Shown here piece by piece: positions 49,313 through 61,227 of a stretch of 64,000 nucleotides of DNA (positions are counted from its first letter, which is position 1; each line of letters opens with the position of its first letter). The notes below the pieces were generated by a model. It was not told the DNA's origin. It made no database searches and worked only from the letters and a program-made list of their open reading frames with translations. The DNA is from Mytilus edulis (lineage: Eukaryota; Mollusca; Bivalvia; Mytilida; Mytilidae): contig NC_092346.1 in assembly GCF_963676685.1 (NCBI RefSeq), positions 46,807,289 to 46,871,288 of the forward strand, read 5' to 3'. Position numbers and translations under genes: made by a program.

Positions 49313-51180
49313 TATGGGTCATTTTCAAAAAATGTCGAATTTTGAAATTGAAAAAATTATTAAAAGTTACTTATTCAAGCAACCCTCTACATAAGCAAAT
49401 CAAAACAAACAGTACTTTAAGAACAACATATTAAAAGATGCAATCTTAATGATGTCATAAAAGAATATGTTGAAACATTTTTTGATCGGTGGTACATTAT
49501 TTTGTCTATCCTGTTACCATTTTCAAAAGAAATTTTGGGTTATTAAGAAAAGGTTTAGATAAAATGTTAAGCTTGTTTTACGTAGTCAATTAGATGGTTT
49601 TAAAGAGAATACTTCTATATATATTCATTCTGTAATATAATAGATTATTTGCCAATTTTCCAGGTTGTACTGAAAAATGCCTCTAAAAAATGGTTTTCAA
49701 AGGTAATAAAAATTACCACCAGTAATGCAAGTCTAAGATATGCGTTTACTTTTCTACATTGGTTAGAGGTATAGGGGGAGGGTTGAGTTCTCACAAACAT
49801 GTTTAACCCCGCCGCATTTTTGCGCCTGTCCCAAGTCAGGAGCCTCTGGCCTTTGTTAGTCTTGTATTATTTTAATTTTAGTTTCTTGTGTACAATTTGG
49901 AAATTAGTATGGCGTTCATTATCACTGGACTAGTATATATTTGTTTAGGGGCCAGCTGAAGGACGCCTCCAGGTGCGGGAATTTCTCGCTACATTGAAGA
50001 CCTGTTGGTGACCCTCTGCTGTTGTTTTTTATTTGGTCGGGTTGTTGTCTCTTTGACGCATTCCCCATTTCCATTCTCAATTTTAAGATAGCAATTTATA
50101 TTGTTCGGCATTTTTTCACCCTTTCAAATAAACCCAACATCAAGTTAATCCCTCATAAGTTAGTTTACTTTTCTCTTTATTTCGATGGTAACAGGAACGT
50201 ACGTTTCTGATATATCACTTTACAAAAGTCTATCCTGTTACCTTTTTGTCTATCCTGTTACCGATAACAGTATTGCACTTGCGAATGCTTAATTGGGAAT
50301 ATTAAGACGTTATAACCTTAAGATGAGTTCAAACAACGAAATATTTCATTCGTTTTGCACCTATATATTAAGATAAAAAAATTAACGACGTTTTTGTCTA
50401 CAATTGTCTATCCTGTTACTGTAACCATAGCAACCATAGTAACAGGATAGACAAATTTCTTTGTTTTTGTTTGCTGTTGTGAAATAATTACTCCCTTTGG
50501 TGAAGTGATTTATGTTTTTCCATTGTGAATTTGGTTTCCAGCACGTTATTGCACTTTTTACAAGTATACTGTTGGTGTAATTAATCAAAATTGGTGGTAA
50601 CAGCATAGACATGAAAAAAAGTACGCTCTATTTTTTTCACTTAATGTCTTGAAATTTCTTTTCTCTACAATTTCGTTCAAGAAACGAGGCGTTTTAAATG
50701 TAAAGATTACTTTGCACTTTTGAGATCAACACTGACTGATTCAATATTCATAGGGAGAATAATTTAACGGCTGGTTTAAGTAGCGGTAACAGGAAAGACA
50801 TGAACCTCCTGTACGCTGATTCAATTTAATTTGTAGATAATATGTTACATACAATGATAAAGAAGCTACGATTTTTCGTTAGAGTAATATTTAACGATCT
50901 TAAAAAGTCCCTTTTGCAGATATCAAGGCGATCAGAAAATCGCAAAAAAATCATTTCAAATGTGTTTTTCTGACAATGTACGCAGACAAATACCCCCAAA
51001 ATTGGTCTTAAATGCAGTTTAATCTTATCAAAATAGATGTAAGGTGTGTTTATTATTAATGTTCTGAATCACAAATCCGACAAGCTTTCATTTAAACCAT
51101 TACAACTGAAATTTCCATTAGAAATGAAAAAATTAGCATGGGTGTACTGAAAATTCGACATTTTTTGAAAATGACCCATA
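49313..51180. mobile_element. 1.87-kb TIR element with repeated short motif
   Basis: Perfect TIRs of about 30 bp beginning TATGGGTCATTTTCAAAAAA, with TA on both sides (49311-49312 and 51181-51182). No transposase recognised. The interior carries a R2 copy (49736-50084) and several copies of GTCTATCCTGTTACC or its complement: near 49503, 50228, 50247, 50405, 50439, 50594 and 50788. Confidence 0.75.
49736..50084 (-). repeat. Repeat R2 copy nested in the 1.87-kb element
   Basis: Starts 'atgcgtttacttttctacat' and ends 'ccattctcaattttaa'; it lacks the far end present in the 27337 copy. Confidence 0.8.
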
Positions 51181-51182
51181 TA

Positions 51183-51985
51183 GAAAAATCATGAACGATA
51201 TTGTCCCCGATCAAAACGTATATTTCGATATTTAACGATAATCAGTGGCGGAGGTCTAATATTCGCAACTGTTTTAATAACGGTACATGTATAATACTGC
51301 TGTAATAACTACATACTCGTGGCAAATATAAACAACACAAACATAATCTTAGTTTGCCGACAGCCCGTCATGCTCGATGGACGCCAGATTGTATTATAAA
51401 TATTTACAAATATTAATATCATCATTAATACCATTACAATGCATATTCAAACATCATACAATTCAAATGTACATATTATCCTAAATACACCAAAACCAAA
51501 CTTCCGACTAAATGCACCCCTTCATAGACGGTCAAGGCCGGCCAGGAACAACTAGAGATAAAACGATATAATCGACCAAAATTCTCAAGTGCGCAATCCC
51601 GTCTCCAGGGTCAGGTGCTCTGACCTACACCTCAAACATGTGTGTACTGGCAAATTGAATGCAGAAAAAAAATCAACGTATATACATGTACATCAAAAAT
51701 TAAAGTTGAGTGTTCACTCGTTGCACGACACCTAGAAAGTGACCCTATGCTTTACTACCAGAAAGTATACCCATTGGTCACTACGTGTGACCCTATTATA
51801 TATTCATACGACCCGTACCCGTCAATACAATATTTTCCCGCTATACTAAACGAAACGCGGGAAAACACAATTATTTGCTGATTTATCATGTGTAACTCTT
51901 TTAATTTTGGTTAAGTTAATATCTATCTGTGAAATTTAAGTTGGTTTTGCAATTTCCATTTTGATATCGTTTTTTAAAAACATGT
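51183..51985. other. Gene-free stretch
   Basis: No repeat family or exon recognised. The open frame at 51642-51881 has no domain and no splice context. Confidence 0.35.
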
Positions 51986-52821
51986 TTTTAGCTCACCAGG
52001 CCCGAAGGGCCATGTGAGCTTTTCTGATCACTTTGCGTTCGTCGTCCGTCGTCGTCGTCGTCGTCGTCCGTCGTCGTCGTCGTCGTCCGTCGTCGTCGTC
52101 GTCGTCGTCGTCAGTCGTCGTTGTCGTCGTCGTCCGTCGTCGTCGTCGTCCGTCGTCGTCGTCGTCGTCCGTCGTCGTCGTCGTCATCGTCGTCGTCCGT
52201 CGTCGTTGTCGTCGTCCATCGTCGTCCGTCGTCGTCGTCGTCGTCGTCCGTTGTCGTCGTCGTCGTCCGTTGTCGTCGTCGTCGTCCGTTGTCGTCGTCG
52301 TCGTCCGTTGTCGTCGTCGTCGTCGTCTATTAACTTTTACAAAAATCTTCTCCTCTGAAGCTACTGAGCCAAATTAATCCAAACTTGGCCACAATCATAT
52401 TTGGGGTATGTAGTTTAAAAAATGTGTCCGATGACCCGACCAACCAACCAAGATGGCCACCATGGCTAAAAATAGAACATAGGGGTAAAATGCAGTTTTT
52501 GGCTTATAACTGAAAAACCATAGCATTTAGAGGAAATCTGAAAGGGGGTAAATTTGTTTATCAGGTCAAGATCTATCTGCCCTGTTTCAGATGAATTGGA
52601 CAACCCGTTGTTGGGTTGCTGCCCCTGAATTGGTAATTTTAAGGAAATTTTGCTGTTTTTGTTATTATCTTGAATATTTTTATAGATAGAGATAAACTGT
52701 AAACAGCAATAATGTACAGCAAAGTAAGACCTAAAATTAAGTCAATATGAGCAAAATGGTCAATTGACCCCCTAAGGAGTTATTGTCCTTTATAGTCAAT
52801 TTTTAACAATTTAATATTCAA
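51986..52821 (+). repeat. R9 repeat with a GTC microsatellite expansion
   Basis: Opens with 'agctcaccaggcccgaaggg', then about 290 bp of GTC/CGTC units (52036-52328), then 'gagccaaattaatccaaact' and 'aggagttattgtcctttata'. A reverse relative at 61228-62519 has only about 35 bp of the same unit. Cut off by a R2 copy at 52822. The proteins of poly-S/V/R it can encode in every frame are artefacts. Confidence 0.8.
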
Positions 52822-53182
52822 CGTATTGTTGTGCGTTTACTTTTCTACATTGGCTAGAGGTATAGGGGGAGGGTTGAGATCTCACAAACATGTTTAACCC
52901 CGCCGCATTTTTGCGCCTGTCCCAAGTCAGGAGCCTCTGGCCTTTGTTAGTCTTGTATTATTTTAATTTTAGTTTCTTGTGTACAATATGAAAATTAGTA
53001 TGGCGTTCATTATCACTGAACTAGTCTAGTATATATGTTTTTAGGGGCCAGCTGAAGGACGCCTCCGGGTGCGGGAATTTCCCGCTACATTGAAGACCGG
53101 TTGTTGACCTTCTGCTGTTGTTTTTTTTCTATGGTCGGGTTTTTGTCTCTTTGGCACATTCCCCATTTCCATTTTCAATTTT
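52822..53182 (-). repeat. Repeat R2 copy
   Basis: Starts 'caacgtattgttgtgcgttt' and ends 'ccatttccattttcaatttt'. Inserted in or next to the R9 repeat. Confidence 0.8.
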
Positions 53183-53494
53183 AAATAATACTTATAAATA
53201 AAAGTTCATCTGAATTTTCTCGACTTGTCAATTATTATTTACAAAACTACATCTCGACTCCCACTTCTCTTTAAGTAAAAACCTTGAAAATTATTGGAAA
53301 CAAGGCATGTGACCTTGTGACTATTTGGTTTTCCAAATTCAAAAGTTTTATGATAATGTGACGAATATTTGATCTTGGGTAATACAAAAATCCGGATTGT
53401 GTAACTTTTCAAAGTAATCTTATATTTACTGGTTTTCTCCATTAAATTGACTTATTGTGAAATTATATCTCCAACAGATCAGAAATTATCTTGT

Positions 53495-54085
53495 GCAAAC
53501 CCCAGTGAGGCGAGTGGTTAAAGTAGTGCATCTGTTGCATCACTAGCCTGATAGTAACCTCTATTGACTGGGATTGTCATTTGTCTTGCCGAGTGGTTAA
53601 AGTAGTTCATCTGTTGCATCACTAGCCTGATAGTAACCTTTGTTGACTGGGATTGTCATTTGTCTTACCGAGTGGTTAAAGTAGTTCATCTGTTGCATCA
53701 CTAGCCTGATAGTAACCTCTATTGACTGGGATTGTCATTTGTCTTGCCGAGTGGTTACAGTAGTTCATCTGTTGCATCACTAGCCTGATAGTAACCTATA
53801 TTGACTGGGATTGTCAGTTGTCTTGCCGAGTGGTTAAAGTAGTTCATCTGTTGCATCACTAGCCTGATAGTAACCTATATTGACTGGGATTGTCATTTGT
53901 CTTGCCGAGTGGTTAACGTAGTTCATCTGTTGCATCACTAGCCTGATAGTAACCTATATTGACTGGGATGGTAATTTTTCTTGCCAACTGTCGGTTGTTC
54001 CTCCTACGATAAAAACTTACCGCAACTATATAGCCAGTAGTTTTGAAAGTGACGTTAAACACAAACACAAAAATCAATCAATCAA
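53495..54085 (+). repeat. SINE with a 79-bp tRNA-like head repeated six times
   Basis: 'cgagtggttaaagtagt' (one copy 'ttacagtagt') begins at 53511, 53590, 53669, 53748, 53827 and 53906: five steps of exactly 79 bp. 'TTGCCGAGTGGTTAAA' is close to the Pol III A-box of Ser/Leu tRNAs (TRGCNNAGYGG). No B-box was found. After the array comes 'aagtgacgttaaacacaaac' and an atcaatcaat tail, typical of a molluscan SINE 3' end. Confidence 0.7.
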
Positions 54086-54529
54086 TTTTATCGCATTAGA
54101 TCACTACGGGTGTATGTAGTCCGTGTGATATTGGGAAAAGTATGTCTTTGTCTTCCACTTGGTTGTGTATTTCAAAATATTAAATAAACACACTAAAAAA
54201 GGCATAAAAATGAAGGTAGGGTGAATAATTTTAAAACTCTTTAATGTATCTGGTCTATTCAATAATGGGATTAATGATGTATTTCCCTTTCACGGTTATA
54301 AGTTTATTAATAACCCTCTCCACAAACATTGGGAATATACCTAAATGAGCTAGTATCTCAACAACACAAATAAACCTAAAAGATATCAAGTCATTGCAAT
54401 AATTACATTTGTCGTTCCGTATTTAGTTGAAATTGCTAGAAAACTCGTATTTTACATAACGGTGTTGTAATCGTCTTAAACATGAAAATATATAATCTTA
54501 AAATAGGATAATAAATTTTGGCACACATT
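54086..54529. other. Gene-free stretch
   Basis: Nothing recognised. Confidence 0.35.
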
Positions 54530-54815
54530 CATATAAAAAAAGAAGTGGTTTGATTGCCAATGAGATTACTCTCCACAAAATACCAAAATTACACAGAAAT
54601 TAACAACTATAGGTCACCTTACGACCTTCAACAATGAGCAAAGCCTATACCGCATAGTCAGCTATAAAATGCCCCGAAATGACAATGTTAAACAATTCAA
54701 ACGAGAAAACTAACGGCCTTATTTATGTAAAAAATAAATAAACGAAAAACAAATATATAAACAAACGACAACCACTGAATTACAGGCTCCTGACTTGGGA
54801 CAGGCACATACATAC
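54530..54815 (+). repeat. SINE-like repeat R4, near full-length
   Basis: Starts 'gattgccaatgagattactc' region, passes 'acgaccttcaacaatgagca' and 'caattcaaacgagaaaacta', and ends with 'ctcctgacttgggacaggca', the module it shares with R2. Confidence 0.75.
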
Positions 54816-56162
54816 ATCTCATAATGTGTATGACGTCTTAAATAACAGTAAATTTGTTTGACGTGTGCTGGCTTATGAATTTTACTTGTTGTTGTTGGCT
54901 TTGAACTATCTTTCATTAATTTTGAGTGTTTCGGATCGGTATTTTATTTTTTTTATGTTTTACTATTTTTTTGATAGTTATTCATTCTTTGTGACGATTT
55001 TATGAGTCGACCGCTTTCCAACTGATTTTTATACATATGTGGACTATGACTTTCCTAATAACATACATTAAAGGAAAGAACATACATTCTGAGTCTATAT
55101 TTACTATATTTGCCGTATACGGTACAGGAAATGCTTACCTTTCCGGAGCACCTGATTTCACTCCCGGTTTTTAGTGGAGTTCGTGTTGTTTCTTAATTAT
55201 TATTTATAACTGTTGATGTAAATGTTCTTTGGTTTTTGAGTCTTTGTTTACTCCTTGGTTTTGATTGTTATTGTCTACTAAATAGATATGTTGGTCATTT
55301 ATTTTGTGAAAGAGTTAACGAACAGCTGGGAATATTCTGATGGTAAATGCTGACTAGTACAAATAAATAAGAATATATAGGTTGTAGGAAAAATCTATCC
55401 AAACGATCATTATGTGAACATCAAGTCAATATATATATATAAAAAAAGAGTACACAAAGTTTGTAGTTTGTTTGATATTCAAAATACGAGACGCAGCTTC
55501 AATCTACATGTTCGTACTTGTTTACGGCTGGTCCATTGTCGGAGCCAACTTACTGTTGGGTGGAAATAGAACAAAGTAACACTAACGGTACCAACTGCAA
55601 TGCCTAAGATGCGCTTTTCGACAATAAATGACTCTACAGTTATAGCCAAAATATTTGAAAATCTTGAATAAAAAGAAAAGCTTTTATACCAAACAGGACA
55701 GCATGTGCAGCCAATACCGGGCATTTAAAACTTTTCAGGAGGGAGATATATTCCAGAATCCAAAATCAGTTCTAAAATCTTGTAACAGCAACTTTCAATA
55801 ATACAATTTTCGTGTGTTCATGCCATATCCGAAGTACTGGCTACTGGGCGGATGATCACACCAGCAGAAATTAATTTATGGACCAAGAAGTAGTATAATT
55901 ACAAAAAAATAGCTATTAGAAGAGAGGTGATATTCTCTGTTGTGCCAATTTTCAAGTTCATCATGGGATGTTTCAGCAAAATCTTAAATAAATCTCAAAA
56001 GTATACACCTAGTTAGATATATTTCAGATGCAAGAAATAGTATTAATAGTTTCCGAAAACGATTGTTCAAGTATAACTCATTATCGATGCTTGCAACATC
56101 TATAGATCATGAATTTATTAATTATCTACCAATCTGTATTTTTGTTGGTATACTAATTTTAA

Positions 56163-56365
56163 TCAAGACATAAATAAAGGCAACAGTAGTATACCGCTGT
56201 TCAAAACTCATAAATCCATGGACAAAAAAAAAAAAAAAAATCGGGGTAACAAACTAAAACCGAGGGAAACGCATTAAATATAAAAGGAGAACAACGACAT
56301 AACACTAAAATGTAACACACATAGACAAAATCCCACGAGAATAACAAATATAACATATATATATA
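56163..56365. repeat. Dispersed repeat in unit 1
   Basis: 'gcaacagtagtataccgctg' to 'aatcccacgagaataacaaa'. Unit 4 lacks it at the same spot (62796), which fixes its limits. I recall this family as common in Mytilus. Confidence 0.7.
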
Positions 56366-56780
56366 TATAACATAACTGATATTCCCCAACAAACTACATA
56401 AGAAAACATTACCAAAATATCGCAACAAATAGTATAACTTTTGTAACTTTGGGCTCACATTTTAAAATCATTTGGTGTAGCATTTACGCATATTTAAATG
56501 AACATTTTTACCGAGTATAAGCTACAATATATACATTTGACAATTCATAAATTAATTGTCCAACGGCAATACGTAATAACATCGGTAATATATCATAATT
56601 TTTTATGACCAAAATATTTGTAAATCTTAAAGAAATACTAATACACCAAGCAGGCTAAAATATAAAGCCCAAACAGGGCAAAACTTTAAATCGAAACCGA
56701 GCAATAAATTAGAGCTTTCAGGATAGAGATATATTCCTGAACTCATAAAAAGTTCTAAAATCTTGTAAAAGCACCCTTTA

Positions 56781-58583
56781 GGTGTCATACCACCAATTAA
56801 AAGTCCCTATCTGTTCAACCAAATTTTGCAATTTTCACAGCTTTCTAAATATTTTACTTTAAGTTTAACTTCATAGAAACTAGGTATATCCTGAATTGTA
56901 CAGGTGTCACCTTTCTGCATGCCAATTTTCAACATACATTCAAAATCATATAAGAAGGCAGAGAGCTTCCGAAAGGAGGTACCACTAAAAATAACCCCTG
57001 GTTTTCTGGAAATCTTAAATTAGTATACTATGGAGCGCATTAATACTCAATTTTTAATGCAAACTCATAGACAGGTAAATTTTGGCTCAAAATGGTCTTA
57101 ATATATTTCTCTTTCAACAAAATTTTCATTTCTGCAAATTTGTTAGTTAGTTTAGGTGAACAATGACATCAAATGCACTTTTTTTTTGTCCGAGTAGGCC
57201 TACTTTCACATACGTTCTAAATTTGAGGGAGTAATTGGTGGTATGACACCTAAAGAGACAAAAAAGTTGATTAGAAATCTTTTATTTTGCTTTATTCTTA
57301 ATCCTTAGTCAATTTGTAGTTAAAAACAGCCTATCTGAGCATTATGCGACTTATAATAAAAATTTCACAGCTCAATTTAAACTGACTGTAATGAATGACT
57401 TTGATAGAAAATACTTGAAAATTTCATTTTGGGCTACAGGAACATAAACTTTCAATATCAAGATCATTGTTTTACTGATTTTTTCTTTGTTTGTTCTACT
57501 TCTTTAAAGACTTCCAACAATTTTTGCAATGAATTTAGTAAAAAATCCAAGGTATTGAAGTGTCAAGGAATATTGACCCCCCTTTTTTCGTCTGGTGTCA
57601 GTAAAGTACTACAAATTGATCAACAGTGCAGTCATGGTCATTTAACTGTGTTTATTTACATCAGTTAATAAAATTTAAGGTATAAAAATTTCATTTGGAA
57701 TAATAAATGGTGCTTTTGTGAGTTTCTACAGTGCTTACATTAGGCTATGCTATCTGCCATGTACATAGTATGACGCAATGCTATAAGGGGTAAAAATCAA
57801 ATAATTTCATTAAATCTGCATGACAAAATTTTTTTGGGGGTAGTAAACAACTTATGTTTCAATGTTTAACACCACAGAATAACTTTTTGTGCATTTATAA
57901 CATTATTTAGGACATTTTTTATATAAAAGCATATTGTCAGGATGGGAAAAGCTAAAAATAGGACAAACTCAAGATTTAGGCTCTAAATTTGCAATATGTG
58001 ACATTTTGCCTCCAAAAAGATTGAAATGTGGCTACTATTATCTCAAATGATCAGTTAAGACAAAAAAAAACAATTGTTTTCTGATTTTGATGTTTCACCG
58101 CATTTTACTTAAAGGTGTCATACCACCAATTAAAAGTCCCTATCTGTTCAACCAAATTTTGCCATTTTCACAGCTTTCTAAATATTTTACCTTAAGTTTA
58201 ACTTCATAGAAACTAGGTATATCCTGAATTGTACAGGTGTCACCTTTCTGCATGCCAATTTTCAACATACATTCAAAATCATATAAGAAGGCAGAGAGCT
58301 TCCGAAAGGAGGTACCACTAAAAATAACCCCTGGTTTTCTGGAAATCTTAAATTAGTATACTATGGAGCGCATTAATACTCAATTTTTAATGCAAACTCA
58401 TAGACAGGTAAATTTTGGCTCAAAATGGTCTTAATATATTTCTCTTTCAACAAAATTTTCATTTCTGCAAATTTGTTAGTTAGTTTAGGTGAACAATGAC
58501 ATCAAATGCACTTTTTTTTTGTCCGAGTAGGCCTACTTTCACATACGTTCTAAATTTGAGGGAGTAATTGGTGGTATGACACC
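56781..58583 (+). mobile_element. 1.8-kb composite with two 470-bp direct repeats
   Basis: Copies at 56781-57250 and 58114-58583 are the same length and nearly identical (two differences noted by eye). Each begins GGTGTCATACCACCAATTA and ends in its complement. They flank 863 bp of unique AT-rich DNA with no gene. Comparison with the unit at 61033 ('tcacgatttaataacactac' at 61094-61113) shows the whole composite sits at one insertion point. Confidence 0.75.
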
Positions 58584-59298
58584 TAAAATAACACTACCTC
58601 CGTTATTCATGCCATATTAGAAGTAATGGCTACTGCATGGGTTGTTGATAGCAGCGAGAGCTAATAGTCCACTAGCAGAATGTATGAACCCAGGAGTATT
58701 ATTATTACAAACAATGAGCTATTAAAAGAGAGGGATATTCTCAGTTATGCTAATTTTCATGTTCATCATGGGATGTTTCAGCAAAAAACTTAAATCAATT
58801 TTAAAAGTATATACCTAGTTAGATATATTTCAGATGCTAGACATAATGTGTTTAGTTTTCGAAAACGATTTTTCAAGTGTAACTCACTATCAATGCATGC
58901 AACACATATAAATCATGAGTATATTAATTATCTTCAAACCTGTATGTTTGTAGCGTTTACGCATATTTAAATGAATTTCTTTACGAGTATAAGCTACAAG
59001 ATATACGTTGAACAATTCATATGTTAATAGCCCTACGGCAATACGTCATAACATCGGTAATATATCATAATTTATTATGGTCAAAATATTTGAAAATCTT
59101 AAAAAAACACTAATATACCAAACATGGCAAAACTTAAAGTCCAAAAAGAGCAATGAATTAGAGCTTTTGTGGATAGAGATATATTCCTGAACTCATAAAC
59201 AGTTCTAGAATCTATAACAACAACTTTTGATAACACAATTTCAGTGTGTTCATGCCATATCCGAAGTACTGGCTACTGAGCGAATGATCACTACAGAG

Positions 59299-59459
59299 CA
59301 GTGGCGGATCCAGAAATTTCCATAAGTGGGGGCCCAGTGACTGACCTAAGAGGGGGCCCGCTCCAGTCACGCTTCAGTGATTCCCTATATAAGCAACCAA
59401 ATTTTTTCCCAAAAAAAGGGGGGGGGGCCGGGCCCCCTGCCCCCCTAAATCCGCCTCTG
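59299..59459. mobile_element. 161-bp CAGTGGCGGATCC MITE
   Basis: Ends CAGTGGCGGATCC and ATCCGCCTCTG, with CAGAG on both sides (59294-59298 and 59460-59464). G- and C-rich interior. Same family as 11795-12214; a broken end ('ctaaatccgcctct') is at about 63638. Confidence 0.7.
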
Positions 59460-59893
59460 CAGAGGTTAATATTCCACCAGCAGAATTTATGGACCAAGCA
59501 GTAGTATATAATTACAAAACAATGAGCTATTAGAAGAGAGGTGATATTCTCTGTTGTACCAATTTTTCATGCTAATCATGAGAGGTTTCAGCAAAAACTT
59601 AAATAAATATCAAAAGTATACACTTAGTTAGATGTATTTCAGATAAAAGACATAATATTAATAGTTTCCGAAACGATTTTTCATGTATTTCATGTATAGT
59701 TCATTATTAATGCTTGCAACATATATAAATCATATATATATAGGTTTACCATTTCGTACCTCATGGAAGGTTTGCATGCTTACTATTTCGTATCTATGAA
59801 ATATTCATATTTGATACATGTCTCGGTGAAAACTGTTTCATAGACGAATACTCCACATGACCTTATTATACAATGAAATACTCAATTATGTAT

Positions 59894-60301
59894 TAACTCG
59901 AATAATTCAAGCCCTTTCCGGGTCCGATTTTCTCCAACACGAGGGCTTGAACTCCTTCTAATCATTGGCCGCGTCGCCTGCTCTCTGTGAGAGAGAGCCA
60001 ATCAGCGGCGATCAGGATAATGAGTCTGCGCAACTCTCTTGTAATTGTCTTACCAAACACGTGTGTTCAATTAACACAAATCCGATAATAATTAATTAAC
60101 ATCAATTAACATCAGTTTACATCATTTAACATCAATTAACATCCGGAACTCCTCCTTCTTTAGCTGCCACTTTAAATCAAAATTCCCATATTGCAAAGCG
60201 GTGTGAAAATTCCGGTTGACGGTCTTGATCGAGGAAGACGTTCAGGCGTTAATGTAGCCTTCGTAGATCAGCGGAATATAACGACTGAATTATTCGGGTT
60301 A
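59894..60301. mobile_element. 408-bp MITE with 9-bp TSD
   Basis: TIRs TAACTCGAATAATTCA and TGAATTATTCGGGTTA (one mismatch), with ATTATGTAT on both sides (59885-59893 and 60302-60310). It includes a GC-rich middle and a run of 'aacatcaatt' repeats at 60098-60142. Confidence 0.75.
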
Positions 60302-60574
60302 ATTATGTATAAACAGAAAACAGACACATCTAATATTCATTTAATTTAACCATTGGACAGGTATGCATATACAAAACAATATAAACAGACATCACTAATA
60401 ATAACAATTATATAATGCCAACATGGCAAACAAAGAATATCTTTGCAATGTTTACGTCTATATGCATATTTAATATATATGAAAATTTCAAAAACATTAA
60501 AATATCATGATTTTTTTTTCTCATAAATATGATATGAAATGGTTCACGTGTGTATTAAGTTCATAAGGTACGAA

Positions 60575-60865
60575 AAAAGTAAAATCACAAAAATACTTAA
60601 CTCAGAGGAAAATCTAATCGGAAAGTCCATAATCACATGGCAAAATCAAATGACAAAACACATAAAAAACGAATGGACAAGAACTGTCATATTCCTGACT
60701 TGGTACAGACATTTTCAAATATAGATAATGGTGGATAAAACCTGTTTTATAGCGCTAAACCTCTCACTTTGATGAAAGTCTCATCAAATTCCGTTATATT
60801 TACAATGAACTAAACAGACATAATAAATAAAATTGGGCACAGCAGTCATCATCGTGTAACAATTG
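60575..60865 (+). repeat. Repeat R1 copy
   Basis: Matches the copy at the start of the window, including 'gacttggtacagacattttc' and 'ttttatagcgctaaacctct'. Confidence 0.75.
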
Positions 60866-61227
60866 GTAGATACATTTGGCCCATAAGGAACGAAATGAAT
60901 AATATCGTGGGTATGACTTGGTAAATGTTGGGTACGAAATGGCAAATTTTAAATAAACACTAATATCCCAAACAGTGCAAAATATAAAGCGCAAACATGT
61001 CAAAACTTAAAATCCAAACCGAGCAATACATTATAGCTTTTCATAACATAGATATATTCCTGAACTCATAAAAAGTTCGAAAATCTTGTAAAATCACGAT
61101 TTAATAACACTACTATCGTTATTCATGCCATATTCGAAGTACTGGCCACTGGGCTGTTGATAACAGCGGGGGCTAATAGTCCACTAGCAGAATTTATGGA
61201 CGCAGGAGGAGTATTATTACAAAAAAC

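Larger units (their letters stand above)
59745..60946. mobile_element. 1.2-kb TIR element holding R1 and a 408-bp element
   Basis: 16-bp ends TTTACCATTTCGTACC and the complement (one mismatch). The interior includes the 408-bp element at 59894-60301 and a R1 copy at 60575-60865. Confidence 0.55.

Noticed and set aside
51993..52377. Overlapping open frames of poly Ser/Val/Arg on + and Thr/Asp/Arg on -
   Set aside because: They come from the GTC microsatellite, which is open in every frame.
53495..53985. A cluster of functional tRNA-Ser genes
   Set aside because: Only an A-box is present; no B-box, no cloverleaf and no acceptor stem could be made out.
56781..58583. Intact LTR retrotransposon
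   Set aside because: No gag or pol, the internal region is only 863 bp, and the outer flanks show no convincing 4-6 bp duplication outside TGTC...GACA.
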